From: Cutibacterium sp.
GTDB lineage: Bacteria; Actinomycetota; Actinomycetes; Propionibacteriales; Propionibacteriaceae
NCBI RefSeq assembly: GCF_030525615.1
Contig: NZ_JAUNEJ010000001.1
Span: 620,001 to 684,000, forward strand
Reading direction: 5' to 3'
DNA: 64,000 bases
Both the position numbers and the translations under genes were made by a program. Below are positions 40,123 through 49,717 of the stretch, one piece after another (within the stretch, counting starts at the first letter, position 1; the number at the start of each line of letters is the position of its first letter). The notes beneath the pieces were generated by a model. The model had not been told where the DNA came from. It ran no database searches and was given only the letters and a program-made list of their open reading frames with translations.

Positions 40123-41448
40123 TTACATTCCCTCCACTCGAATGACGCGGGGATCAGAGTTGACGTAATGGTGCCCGGTGAGTTCATTGACGCATTGCTT
40201 GACGTCGCACTCTCGGGCTTCGTGGGTGAGGATCTTGAGGGTCGCGGACCAGCCGTCGGCGCGATCGTTAGCCTCCACCGCTGATTGTTGGACGGTCTGC
40301 AAGGAGACGCTATGGCTCGCGAAGATCTTGGCGACCTCAGCAAGGACACCTGGCTGGTCACGTACCTGCAGACGTAGGTGGAATCTGGTACGAACCTCGT
40401 CGATGGGCAGAATCGGGAATTTCCCGTAGACGTCCTGGGGCGGTCCGGCGACTCCTCGAACCAAGTTACGAGCGACCGTTACCAGATCACCCATGACAGC
40501 GGAGGCCGTCGGAGAGCCACCTGCCCCCGGTCCCAGGAACATGAGATGACCGGCCTCGCGAGCTTCGACGAAGACAGCATTGAACGCACCTGAAACCCCT
40601 CCTAGTGGGTGGGCGGCAGGAACCAAAGCCGGATGAACGCGAGCAGAGATACCGTCAGGGCCAGCCTCGCACACTGCTAGGAGCTTAATAACGCAGTCCA
40701 TGTCTCGCGCAGCACCAATGTCTTCGCGGGTAATGGCCGTAATGCCTTCCCGATATACCTGGTCGCCGCGCATACGAGTATGGAAAGCCAACCCGGATAG
40801 CAGAGCTGCCTTGGCGGCCGCGTCATATCCCTCGATGTCGGCCGTCGGATCTGCCTCAGCGTATCCCCTAGCTTGTGCCTGGGCCAAAGCCTCGTCGAAA
40901 CCTGCTCCAGTAGTCGTCATCTGGTCGAGGATGTAGTTCGTTGTGCCGTTGACGATACCCATCACCCGGGTGATCTGGTCACCGACAAGTGACTCGCGCA
41001 GTGGTCTGACGATCGGAATGGCTCCGGCCACAGCGGCTTCGTAGTAGAGGTCAACCTTGTTGTCCTCAGCGACTGCGTGTAATTGTGCGCCATGGGCGGC
41101 AAGGAGAGCCTTGTTGGCGGTGACGACGGAATGCCTCTTTTCCAAGGCCGCCGTCAGGAGCTGGCGAGCGGGATCGATACCGCCGATAAGTTCGATGACG
41201 ATGTCGATGTCGTTGCGATTGACTAGAGCTGTCGGATCATCCGTGAACAGCCTGGAGTCAAGGCCTTGACGTGGCCGATCAGGATGGGCAACGGCAATGC
41301 CAGCGAGCTCGACGTCACGGCCCACCCGAGCTGCGATGTCATCGCTGCGTGACTGAATCATCCGGGCTACCTGGGAGCCCACGACACCGCACCCGAGTAG
41401 GGCCACGCGGATCGGCTGGGCTGACGCGGAACCGGCGGTGTTCGTCAT
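40123..41448 (-). CDS. hom: homoserine dehydrogenase
   Basis: 441 residues. Reduces aspartate semialdehyde to homoserine, the branch point to threonine and methionine. NAD(P) motif [11 protein letters not shown] (about 18-28), substrate region [12 protein letters not shown] near 175 with the catalytic-domain segment [17 protein letters not shown], and a C-terminal ACT domain (about 355-435) for threonine feedback control. Confidence 0.95.
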   Translation of the reverse strand: MTNTAGSASAQPIRVALLGCGVVGSQVARMIQSRSDDIAARVGRDVELAGIAVAHPDRPRQGLDSRLFTDDPTALVNRNDIDIVIELIGGIDPARQLLTAALEKRHSVVTANKALLAAHGAQLHAVAEDNKVDLYYEAAVAGAIPIVRPLRESLVGDQITRVMGIVNGTTNYILDQMTTTGAGFDEALAQAQARGYAEADPTADIEGYDAAAKAALLSGLAFHTRMRGDQVYREGITAITREDIGAARDMDCVIKLLAVCEAGPDGISARVHPALVPAAHPLGGVSGAFNAVFVEAREAGHLMFLGPGAGGSPTASAVMGDLVTVARNLVRGVAGPPQDVYGKFPILPIDEVRTRFHLRLQVRDQPGVLAEVAKIFASHSVSLQTVQQSAVEANDRADGWSATLKILTHEARECDVKQCVNELTGHHYVNSDPRVIRVEGM

Positions 41449-41515
41449 CTCATCCTCTTCTCGTTGTTGTCAGCGGATCGTTGGTTAAGGCAGTTGAGCC
41501 ACTTATTCTTGTCTT

Positions 41516-42955
41516 CTAACACGGCCACTGCACCTCAGCCTTGACCGGGCCTGTGTCCAGAGAGAGCAGATCGTCGATAGTCTCCCGCCTCAGCAACACC
41601 GACGTGTCCGCAGGAGTTCCCGTACCGACGCGGACGACAGCAGGACGCGGAACGTGGTTGTAGTTCGAGGCCATGGACCTGGAATAGGCTCCGGCACCAG
41701 GAACTGCAATGACGTCACCCGGGGAAACGTCACCCGGAAGGTAAACGTCACGAACCAGAATGTCGCCGGCCTCGCAGTGTTTTCCGACGATACGGCATAA
41801 CACCGGGGTGACCGTCGAGGCCCGGTTGGCGACGACTGCAGAGTACTCCGCAGCATAAAGAGCCGGACGAATGTTATCGCTCATACCCCCGTCAACGGAC
41901 ACATAGATTCGCTGAGCACCGGTGTCCAGGTCCACAGGCTTGACAGTGCCAACGGTGTAAAGGGCCATCGTGGTCGGGCCGACAATGGCACGACCGGGTT
42001 CCAGAGAGATGTGGGGTACCTCCATCCCCCTCCCTCGAGCTTCCAGGGTGACGATCTCGCGGAGAGATTCAGCCAATCTCTCTGGGGTGGCCGGAGAGTC
42101 CTGAATGGTGTAGGCAATGCCGAATCCGCCGCCAAGGTCAAGTTCAGGCAGGGCGGTTCCGGTAGCTTGCTTGAACTGTTCAAGCAGCTTCATAGTGCGC
42201 CGGGCCGCAACCTCAAAACCGGCGGTGTCGAAAATCTGCGACCCAATGTGAGAATGGATGCCAAGAAGGTCAATAACGTCACTGGTATGACACCTCACCA
42301 TGGCCACCATGGCAGCTCCATTGGTGATTGAGAAACCAAACTTTTGGTCTTCATGCGCGGTGGCGATGTACTCGTGGGTGTGAGCCTCGACGCCAGCAGT
42401 CACCCGCACCATGACTCGTGCGTGCCAATTGTTCTCGCGACACAGGAGCTCAATGCGGGTAATCTCATCGAGCGAATCAACGATAATCCGCCCGACCCCG
42501 GTGCTTAGGGCCAGTTTCAGCTCGGCAAGTGATTTGTTGTTCCCGTGCAAACCGATACGTTCCGGATCCATTCCACCTTGAAGAGCAGTGATGAGTTCAC
42601 CGCCGGTGCAGGTATCCAGACACAGACCCTCGTCATGGATCCATGAGGCGATTGTGCGAGTGAGAAATGCTTTACCGGCGTAGTAGACGTCCCATCCTGC
42701 GAAGGCATCGCGGAAAGCTCTGACACGCTGGCGGAAATCAGCCTCATCGAGGACGTAGAGCGGCGAGCCGTACCTGGCCAGCAGATCTGTCACGCGGACG
42801 CCTGCAATGCCGACGATACCGTCGTTGTCACGTCCAGTGGATCCGGACCACAGGGCAGGGTTCAGGGCGTTGACGTCATCGGGCACAGTCAACCACTGGG
42901 GGCCGGCGGCCGCGACGTCGGCGTGAACCGAGCCGGCAACGTGCATATGCGTCAT
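41516..42955 (-). CDS. lysA: diaminopimelate decarboxylase
   Basis: 479 residues from ATG 42955 (AAGGTGG just upstream; codons back to 43027 are unlikely). PLP alanine-racemase fold; the PLP Lys is in YYAGKAFL near 80, with HSHIGSQI near 230, the GGGFGIAY phosphate loop and EPGR near 318. Final step of lysine synthesis. Upstream of hom, 67 bases away. Confidence 0.95.
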   Translation of the reverse strand: MTHMHVAGSVHADVAAAGPQWLTVPDDVNALNPALWSGSTGRDNDGIVGIAGVRVTDLLARYGSPLYVLDEADFRQRVRAFRDAFAGWDVYYAGKAFLTRTIASWIHDEGLCLDTCTGGELITALQGGMDPERIGLHGNNKSLAELKLALSTGVGRIIVDSLDEITRIELLCRENNWHARVMVRVTAGVEAHTHEYIATAHEDQKFGFSITNGAAMVAMVRCHTSDVIDLLGIHSHIGSQIFDTAGFEVAARRTMKLLEQFKQATGTALPELDLGGGFGIAYTIQDSPATPERLAESLREIVTLEARGRGMEVPHISLEPGRAIVGPTTMALYTVGTVKPVDLDTGAQRIYVSVDGGMSDNIRPALYAAEYSAVVANRASTVTPVLCRIVGKHCEAGDILVRDVYLPGDVSPGDVIAVPGAGAYSRSMASNYNHVPRPAVVRVGTGTPADTSVLLRRETIDDLLSLDTGPVKAEVQWPC

Positions 42956-43077
42956 GCTTCCACCTTGCCAGAGGCTGACGACCGGATTGGCGGGTGTCCA
43001 TCTTCGGAGCCATGAATAGCAAACCACCCCACGAGTGCGCTAGAGTCGACGGACGGTCGGGGTCCATGGACCCACCG

Positions 43078-43149
43078 GCTCCCGTAGCTCAGGGGATAGA
43101 GCACCGCCCTCCGGAGGCGGGAGCGAGGGTTCGAATCCCTCCGGGAGCG
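43078..43149 (+). tRNA. tRNA-Arg (anticodon CCG)
   Basis: 72-nt cloverleaf. Acceptor GCTCCCG (43078-43084) pairs with CGGGAGC (43142-43148), discriminator G 43149. Anticodon stem CCGCC/GGCGG with loop CTCCGGA gives CCG. T-arm GAGGG-TTCGAAT-CCCTC. CCA not encoded. Confidence 0.95.
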
Positions 43150-43157
43150 CCTAACGG

Positions 43158-43200
43158 GGTGAAATCATGTTTACCGGCTTTCACCGGGTAGGGTTTCACC
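43158..43200 (+). repeat. inverted repeat around the glycosyltransferase start
   Basis: GGTGAAA (43158-43164) can pair with TTTCACC at 43179-43185 or 43194-43200, so two alternative hairpins span the first ATG. May end the tRNA-Arg transcript or affect start choice of the next gene. Confidence 0.35.
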
Positions 43201-44525
43201 TCGTGCAATGCCTCGAGACTGAATCCCCTCGCCAGAGATCCCGAGCCGCCCTGTTTTCCGGGGTCGGCGCCCTCCTGGTGTGGGTCATCGGGCGCATGAT
43301 TATGTTGCACGTCTTTGTCAAGCCCTCGTCTAATTACATCACCGGTGACGTGCAGTATTACTTGTCGTGGGTGCAGAGCGGTCAGCCCGATTCGGCTGTT
43401 CTTCCGGAATATCCACTTCCTGTGGTGTGGTTTCTGAAAGCCTTGCATTGGTCTGCGGGTGATTCGTACTTCTTACCGGCGTTCGCCACCACGATGTTGC
43501 TCCTTGACGCTTTACTCGCTGTGGCCATGTGGCTCGACGGTCACCGTGCCGGCGCACTGTGGTGGATAGTCCTGGTGCCGTTTCTCGGGCCGATCATGTG
43601 GAACCGTTTTGACATGGTGCCCGCTGTCTGCATGGGATTGGCAGCTCTGTGGTACCGACGTCATCCCGCCGCGTGCGGAGTCATGATCGCCTTGGGCGCT
43701 GCAGTCAAGTTGTGGCCGGCCCTTCTCATTCTGCCGATGATCTCGCGGCACAAGGCGGCCATTCGTCGCCTCATTGCATTTGCGGTGACTGGGATCGCAC
43801 TTGCTTTGGCTTCGTTGTTGGCGGGTGGATGGAGTCGGCTGGTATCCCCCTTGACGTGGCAGTCGGGTCGTGGACTCCAAGTTGAATCGGTGTTGGCGAC
43901 CATCCCCATGTACCAACACTTTAAGAATCCGGCAGGCGGATACAAAGTCGAGATGTCGAAGTACAACGCCTTTGAGGTTTTCGGTTCTGGGGTGTCTGCA
44001 TGGCAGTCGATCTCGACGATCCTCATGGCTCTCGCCGTGGCGTTGGCGGTTGGGCTGGCCTTGGTCTCGTGGCGTCGCGACGGCCTCGACCACCGCAGCA
44101 CCGTCCTGGCCGACCTCGTCATCATTGGTGCTCTCATCGTTGCCAACAAAACGTTGTCCCCCCAGTACTTCGTGTGGTGGGCTGCGCCAGCTGCCATGAT
44201 TCTCGATCGAGTCTCTGGCGAGCAGACTTCTGAGGAGCCTCCTCACCCGAATCCGTGGGTTCGGACATGGTGCTGGGTCGTCGCGTTACTCCTTCTCCTC
44301 ACGGCGTTCTTGACCCAGCAGCTTTACCCGCTCAATTACGCCGGGATCATTGGTTTGCCGCCCGGTCGTACCAGCACGATTCTCTTGGTTGGTCGCAATG
44401 TCATGACCATCGTGACTTTTGCAGTGTGCGTTGTTGCGCTGGTGGCAAGTCTTCGAATGCACCGTCCCGCTCAGCCGACATCGGCCCCCAGCGCGCCACG
44501 TCACGCTATCCTGAAGGAGCGGTGA
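43167..44525 (+). CDS. GT87/DUF2029-type polyprenol-linked membrane glycosyltransferase
   Basis: 452 residues with about ten membrane segments. The layout (GDVQYYLSWVQSG near residue 55 after the first helix, then WNRFDMVPA and SKYNAFEVFGSG loops) resembles the GT-C mannosyltransferases of the GT87 group that use polyprenol-phosphate mannose. It may use the product of the synthase at 15226 (inference). Start ATG 43167 lies in a hairpin; GTG 43203 is a possible later start. Confidence 0.7.
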   Translation: MFTGFHRVGFHLVQCLETESPRQRSRAALFSGVGALLVWVIGRMIMLHVFVKPSSNYITGDVQYYLSWVQSGQPDSAVLPEYPLPVVWFLKALHWSAGDSYFLPAFATTMLLLDALLAVAMWLDGHRAGALWWIVLVPFLGPIMWNRFDMVPAVCMGLAALWYRRHPAACGVMIALGAAVKLWPALLILPMISRHKAAIRRLIAFAVTGIALALASLLAGGWSRLVSPLTWQSGRGLQVESVLATIPMYQHFKNPAGGYKVEMSKYNAFEVFGSGVSAWQSISTILMALAVALAVGLALVSWRRDGLDHRSTVLADLVIIGALIVANKTLSPQYFVWWAAPAAMILDRVSGEQTSEEPPHPNPWVRTWCWVVALLLLLTAFLTQQLYPLNYAGIIGLPPGRTSTILLVGRNVMTIVTFAVCVVALVASLRMHRPAQPTSAPSAPRHAILKER

Positions 44526-44714
44526 CCAATATCACATTTTGGTGATCGGGGATGGGTGTTTCCCGATGTGCCCAAATTGTTGGGATGGCCTGGTCAATCC
44601 AGCTACGATCATCACGTCTGGGTCCCGTGGACGCAGACGGAGCAGCGCAGCTCGAAGGGCCTTTCCCAGTAGGTTCCGCGAGTGCTTGACACGACGGTTT
44701 GACGGAAGAAGGCA

Positions 44715-47700
44715 GTGGTGAGTCCCGCCCCACACGACAAGTCCAACGACTCTCTTGATTTCGGAGCCAACGACTGGCTTATTGAGGAGATGCGTGACCA
44801 GTATCGGGAAGACCCGAACTCGGTTGATCCGGCCTGGGCCACGTTTTTTCGGCACGAGGCCGCGCAGCCTGCCGATGAGGTTGCTGCAGCGGCGGCCGGC
44901 GGACAGCCTGAGCCAGTTAAGAAGCCGCAGCCCGCTCCAGCTGCAAAGGTAGAGGCCCGCAAGCCCGCTGCGACATCCGCCCCCACCCCGACACCGAAGG
45001 TCAAGGACATGGCAACGAAGCCCGAATCAGCTAAAACCTCCACCGAAACAACTCGTCCGCTCTTGACCGCTGACGCACCGCGTCACAGCGCCAAGCTGGA
45101 AACCGTCGAGCCGACGGTGACGAAGATGAAAGGTGCGCCAATGCGCACCGCCAAGAACATGGATCAGTCGCTAACCATGCCGACGGCCACCACCGTCCGT
45201 GACGTGCCGATGCAGTTGGTCATCGAGCAGCGCACCATGATTAACAGCTTCCTTCGTAAGGCCAAGGGTGGAAAGGTCTCCTACACCCACATCTTGGCCT
45301 ACGCGATGGTTCAGGCCCTCAAGACCGTTCCGGCCATGAATAATGCCTACGCAGAGATTAATGGTAAGCCGCACCTCATCGAGAACCACCAGATTAACCT
45401 GGGCATGGCCATTGACGTCGTTAACAAGGACGGATCCCGCAAACTCGTGGTGCCCGCCATCAAGGGTGCCGAGCAAATGGACTTCCTCGATTTTTGGCGT
45501 GCCTACGAGGAGATCGTGCGCAGGGGGCGCAACAACGAGCTGACCGTTGACGATTTCAAAGGGGTCACAGCATCCCTGACGAATCCCGGGGGTTTCGGTA
45601 CCAACCACTCCATCGCCCGCCTCATGCCTGGCCAGGGCGTAATCCTCGGCGTCGGATCGATTGACTACCCGGCGGCCTACCAGGGCAACTCCCCCACCCG
45701 TATGGCGGAGCTGGGTATTTCTAAGGTGACGACTCTCACCTCAACGTACGATCACCGAATCATTCAGGGTGCCCAATCCGGTGAGTTTTTGCGTCGCATA
45801 CATCAGCTACTGCTGGGAGCCGATCGCTTCTACGAGAACATCTTTGAGTCCCTGCGTATCCCCTACGCTCCGGTTCAGTGGGCCAGCGACCGTCAGGCCA
45901 GTCGTGCGGACCAGGTCGGCAAACAAGCCCGTGTCATCGAGCTCATTGACTCCTGGCGTCGTTTCGGTCATCTGTCGGCCGATCTGGATCCCATCGAATA
46001 TCGACCTCGGTTCCACCACGACCTCATGCTCAACAGTCATGGCTTGACTCTGTGGGACATGGACCGTACCTTCCCGGTCGCGAACTTTGCCGGGCAGCGC
46101 CGGGCCATCATGACGTTGCGTGAGATCCTCACGATTCTGCGTGATTCCTACGCCTCGACAATGGGCATTGAATACATGCACATCGCCGATCATGAGCAAC
46201 GTAAGTGGTTCCAGGATCGATTCGAGAAGGCGCACCAACCCCTTTCCCGCGAAAAGCACTTGCAGATCCTCGACCAACTCAACGAGGCTGAGATCTTCGA
46301 GACTTTCTTGCAAACCAAGTTCGTCGGTCAGAAGAGGTTCAGCCTCGAGGGCGGCGAGTCCGCCATCGTCTTGCTGGCCGCGCTGTGCAGCCTCGCCGCC
46401 GATGACAGCCTCGATGAGGTGTGTATCGGTATGCCTCACCGAGGCCGCCTCAATGTGCTGGCCAATATTATTGGTAAGTCTTACGGACAGATTTTCCGTG
46501 AGTTCGAGGGAAATGCTGAGCCGGTAAACTCCCAGGGTTCTGGTGACGTCAAGTACCACCTCGGTGATGAGGGTGAGTTCACTGCGGCCTCCGGCAACAC
46601 CGTCAAGGCCTCGGTTGCTGCTAACCCGAGCCACTTGGAAGCCGTTGATCCGGTCCTTGAGGGTATCTGCCGAGCCAAGCTTGACGCCCTCGGTAACCCT
46701 GATAATTTCCCGGTACTGCCGATCCTCATGCACGGCGACGCTGCCTTCTCTGGTCAGGGGGTCGTCTACGAGACTCTTCAGATGAGTCAGCTGAATGGCT
46801 ACCGTACCGGCGGCACCATCCATGTTGTTGTCAACAACCAGCTCGGATTCACCACCTCGCCTCGTGACGGACGTTCCTCCACCTACTGCACCGACGTCGC
46901 GAAGGCCGTTGGGGCTCCTGTCCTCCACGTCAACGGGGACGACCCTGCCACCGTCGTCCAGGCTGCACGTATCGCCTACGAGTACCGTCAGACGTTCCAC
47001 CGTGACGTCGTTATTGATGTGGTCTGCTACCGACGTCGCGGTCACAATGAGGGTGACGATCCGAGCTTTACCCAGCCGCACATGTACGACCTCATCGCCG
47101 AGAAGCGCTCGACTCGCAAGCTGTACACCGAGAGCCTCATCGGACGTGGTGACATCACTCTCGAGGACGCCGAAGCTGTGATGTCGAAGTTCCGTTCCCG
47201 CTTGGAGACGGTCTTCAAGGAAGTTCGCGATGCCACCTCGAAGCCCGAACCCTACAGTGGCGTTCCGGACTATCCGGTCAAGCACACTGGTTTACACCCG
47301 ACCAAGGTTGAACCCGACATTTTGGAGGCGGTCGCAAGGGCTCACGAAAACCTGCCCGAGACCTTCACCGCCCATCCCAAGGTCGCAAAGCAGATGACTC
47401 GCCGTGCCAAGCACATCCGACAGGGCGGTATCGATTGGGCGACCGGTGAGATGATCGCTCTGGGCTCCCTGCTACGCGACGGTATCCACGTACGCCTGGC
47501 CGGTCAGGACAGCCGACGCGGTACGTTCTCCCAACGGTTCGCGGCGCTGGTCGATCGTGAAACTGGCGAGTTCTATGTTCCCGTCAACCATCTGGGTGGT
47601 GAGCAAGCCCATCTGGACGTCTTCGACTCCCCGCTGAACGAATACGCGGCGATGGGCTTCGAGTACGGATACTCGGTCGCTCGTCCGGACTCCCTGGTCC

Positions 47701-48473
47701 TGTGGGAGGCCCAGTTCGGTGACTTCGTTAACGGTGCGCAGACGATCATTGACGAGTTCATTGCGTCGGCTGGTTCGAAGTGGGGCCAGAAGTCCGGTGT
47801 CGTCCTGCTCCTTCCTCATGGTTTCGAGGGCCAGGGTCCTGACCACTCCTCTGCTCGCCTGGAGCGTTTCCTCAATTTGTGCAGTGAGGACGCTCTGGCT
47901 GTCTGCCAGCCCTCTACCCCGGCCAGCTACGGTCATCTGTTGCGCCAGCACGCTTACGTAAATATGCACCGACCCGTCGTCATCGCGACCCCGAAGTCCA
48001 TGCTTCGCAACAAGATGGCGACCTCGGATCCTGAGGAGTTCACCACCGGAAAGTGGCGTCCGGTGTTGCCTGATCCGTCCATTACTGATCCGTCAGCCGT
48101 GACGAGGATCATTCTCTGCTCGGGCAAGGTGCGTTGGGAGCTCGTCAAACAACGCAAGGCTGCCGGACTTGACGGTCAGTTAGCGATCATTCCACTGGAA
48201 AGGCTCTACCCGCTGCCCGACAAGGAACTGGCCGAAGTGCTCCAGCCCTACAGCAATGTCACCGACGTCCGTTGGGTGCAGGAGGAACCGGAGAATCAGG
48301 GGGCTTGGTACTACATCCTCACTCACCTGCCACAGGCGATGTCTGACAAGCTGCCTGGGTTCCTCGACGGCCTAACTGCCGTGACACGCCCGCCGGCCTC
48401 GGCTCCCTCAGTGGGTCAGCACAGCGTACACGTCCGCGAGGAGCAGGAACTGCTCAAGAAGGCCATGGCCTGA
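44715..48473 (+). CDS. kgd: multifunctional 2-oxoglutarate decarboxylase/dehydrogenase E1 with succinyltransferase domain
   Basis: 1252 residues, the actinobacterial OdhA/Kgd architecture. A short N-terminal segment (LDFGANDWLIEEMRDQY), an Ala/Pro/Lys linker (about 60-140), an E2-type acyltransferase domain (about 150-380; catalytic His in TYDHRIIQG), then a thiamine-diphosphate E1 (GMPHRGRLNVL, GDGxxx-type region near HVNGDDPATVV) and a C-terminal transketolase-like domain. There is no lipoyl domain, so it must pair with a separate lipoylated E2 and LpdA. Runs the oxoglutarate step of the TCA cycle. GTG 44715 or 44718 after AGAAGG. Confidence 0.94.
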   Translation: MVSPAPHDKSNDSLDFGANDWLIEEMRDQYREDPNSVDPAWATFFRHEAAQPADEVAAAAAGGQPEPVKKPQPAPAAKVEARKPAATSAPTPTPKVKDMATKPESAKTSTETTRPLLTADAPRHSAKLETVEPTVTKMKGAPMRTAKNMDQSLTMPTATTVRDVPMQLVIEQRTMINSFLRKAKGGKVSYTHILAYAMVQALKTVPAMNNAYAEINGKPHLIENHQINLGMAIDVVNKDGSRKLVVPAIKGAEQMDFLDFWRAYEEIVRRGRNNELTVDDFKGVTASLTNPGGFGTNHSIARLMPGQGVILGVGSIDYPAAYQGNSPTRMAELGISKVTTLTSTYDHRIIQGAQSGEFLRRIHQLLLGADRFYENIFESLRIPYAPVQWASDRQASRADQVGKQARVIELIDSWRRFGHLSADLDPIEYRPRFHHDLMLNSHGLTLWDMDRTFPVANFAGQRRAIMTLREILTILRDSYASTMGIEYMHIADHEQRKWFQDRFEKAHQPLSREKHLQILDQLNEAEIFETFLQTKFVGQKRFSLEGGESAIVLLAALCSLAADDSLDEVCIGMPHRGRLNVLANIIGKSYGQIFREFEGNAEPVNSQGSGDVKYHLGDEGEFTAASGNTVKASVAANPSHLEAVDPVLEGICRAKLDALGNPDNFPVLPILMHGDAAFSGQGVVYETLQMSQLNGYRTGGTIHVVVNNQLGFTTSPRDGRSSTYCTDVAKAVGAPVLHVNGDDPATVVQAARIAYEYRQTFHRDVVIDVVCYRRRGHNEGDDPSFTQPHMYDLIAEKRSTRKLYTESLIGRGDITLEDAEAVMSKFRSRLETVFKEVRDATSKPEPYSGVPDYPVKHTGLHPTKVEPDILEAVARAHENLPETFTAHPKVAKQMTRRAKHIRQGGIDWATGEMIALGSLLRDGIHVRLAGQDSRRGTFSQRFAALVDRETGEFYVPVNHLGGEQAHLDVFDSPLNEYAAMGFEYGYSVARPDSLVLWEAQFGDFVNGAQTIIDEFIASAGSKWGQKSGVVLLLPHGFEGQGPDHSSARLERFLNLCSEDALAVCQPSTPASYGHLLRQHAYVNMHRPVVIATPKSMLRNKMATSDPEEFTTGKWRPVLPDPSITDPSAVTRIILCSGKVRWELVKQRKAAGLDGQLAIIPLERLYPLPDKELAEVLQPYSNVTDVRWVQEEPENQGAWYYILTHLPQAMSDKLPGFLDGLTAVTRPPASAPSVGQHSVHVREEQELLKKAMA

Positions 48474-48480
48474 CCTACCC

Positions 48481-48518
48481 CGCCACGGCACCATCTCACC
48501 AGAGGTGGTGCCGTGGCG
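48481..48518 (+). terminator. terminator hairpin after kgd
   Basis: Stem of 12 bp, CGCCACGGCACC (48481-48492) with its complement at 48507-48518, 14-base loop, 7 bases after the stop codon. No T-tract. Confidence 0.75.
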
Positions 48519-48541
48519 CGTGCTGTGGGTATTCATGGTGC

Positions 48542-48730
48542 ATGATGGTGCCCATGTATTTCACCGACAGGGGCATTGAGGAACTGGAGAGTCGGCGCGG
48601 GGATGAAGAGATCACCTTTGCGTGGCTGGCAGATGAGCTTCGTCACTTCGTCGACCTCAACCCAGAATTTGAAGTACCGGTGGAGCGTCTGGCCACCTTC
48701 CTCGCCCGACTTGACGACGAGGATGACTGA
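48542..48730 (+). CDS. DUF6104 family small acidic protein
   Basis: 62 residues, conserved actinobacterial family of unknown function, recognisable by YFTDRGIEELESRRGDEE and the acidic FLARLDDEDD tail. All of it looks helical and soluble. ATG 48542 or the in-frame ATG 48545. Convergent with the next gene, 13 bases away. Confidence 0.75.
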   Translation: MMVPMYFTDRGIEELESRRGDEEITFAWLADELRHFVDLNPEFEVPVERLATFLARLDDEDD

Positions 48731-48743
48731 GACGTGACGGTTG

Positions 48744-49142
48744 TCAGTCCCGCAGCCAGGCTCGAGACTGAGGCAGGAGAGCCGCCACGACGGCCGCCGC
48801 TGGGATGACCGCAAGGACCCAAAACCACGCCGGGCCGCCAGAACGCTGCAGGGATACCAAGACAATGACGTGAAGCAGGCCGCTGGCAACCATCAGCCCT
48901 TGAGCCGATGATCGTCCCTTGATGGCCAACCACCCGACCAGCGCCACCAGGATGGCATAGATGACGAGCATGGCTGCGACTCCAGCGCTGAAGATGCTGT
49001 GCCCGCTCACCATCACCGCGATAGCTACCGAGAGAAGAGCAACTGTGCTTCCCCAGGTCGCAACCGCACCGACCACAATCGACGCTGGTAGACCTCGGTG
49101 CAGCGCAGACGATCGCGGATTCTGCTCACTTGGGGGAATCAT
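48744..49142 (-). CDS. hypothetical four-pass membrane protein
   Basis: 132 residues from ATG 49142 (AGGAG 7 bases upstream; the frame extends to 49226 without support). Four membrane segments (about 20-42, 47-66, 73-92 and 101-122) and short polar ends. No assigned function. Divergent from whiB. Confidence 0.7.
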   Translation of the reverse strand: MIPPSEQNPRSSALHRGLPASIVVGAVATWGSTVALLSVAIAVMVSGHSIFSAGVAAMLVIYAILVALVGWLAIKGRSSAQGLMVASGLLHVIVLVSLQRSGGPAWFWVLAVIPAAAVVAALLPQSRAWLRD

Positions 49143-49421
49143 TGTTTTACTCCTGCACGAGTGGACCGACGCCGTATCATAATCGAACTGGCCGCGAACT
49201 CTTTGAACCGTTCTCGCCTGGACCAACGTTCATGAGGTCCAAGTGGTTCGTGAGAGGATGTTCGTCCTTCGGTAAATGCTCTTGCCAAACCATTTGGCGG
49301 TTGCCACACTTTCATGGTTGCCCCGCTGGACGGCCACTCGTCGGCCGCACGGTCCGACGGGTTATCCACCCGCACATCGCACGTGCCCCGGGTTGCACCG
49401 GGGAGAAGGAGTCGAAGAGGC

Positions 49422-49673
49422 ATGGACTGGCGCCATAGGGCTGCCTGCCTGAGTGAGGATCCCGAGCTGTTCTTCCCCATTGGGAACACTGGCCCAGCCC
49501 TTGCGCAGATCGAAGAGGCGAAGAAGGTCTGCGCCCGGTGTGAGGTTCGCGCCGATTGCTTGGCCTGGGCTCTGGAGGCAGGCCAGGATCACGGCGTGTG
49601 GGGTGGCATGAGCGAGGACGAGAGGCGCGCTATCAAGCGTCGTCAGTCTCGCTCCCGCGTTCGCCGTTCCTAA
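49422..49673 (+). CDS. whiB1: WhiB-family iron-sulfur transcription factor, WhiB1 type
   Basis: 83 residues. Four Cys at positions 9, 37, 40 and 46 hold a [4Fe-4S] cluster that responds to nitric oxide; the GVWGGMSEDERRA turn and basic C-terminal tail bind DNA. Very close to M. tuberculosis WhiB1 (MDWRHKA start, ELFFP, GNSGPALAQI) as remembered, and sits next to the pdtaS homologue as there. ATG 49422 has GGAG about 15 bases and GAAGAGG 2 bases upstream; the frame extends to 49314 but homology begins at 49422. Confidence 0.93.
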   Translation: MDWRHRAACLSEDPELFFPIGNTGPALAQIEEAKKVCARCEVRADCLAWALEAGQDHGVWGGMSEDERRAIKRRQSRSRVRRS

Positions 49674-49717
49674 CCAGTTCACGAATATTTGATCCTCCGC
49701 TCGAACACCCGTATCTC

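Noticed and set aside
45807..47285. 492-codon minus-strand ORF inside kgd
   Set aside because: Antisense shadow of a well-conserved gene; no family features, a typical high-GC artefact.
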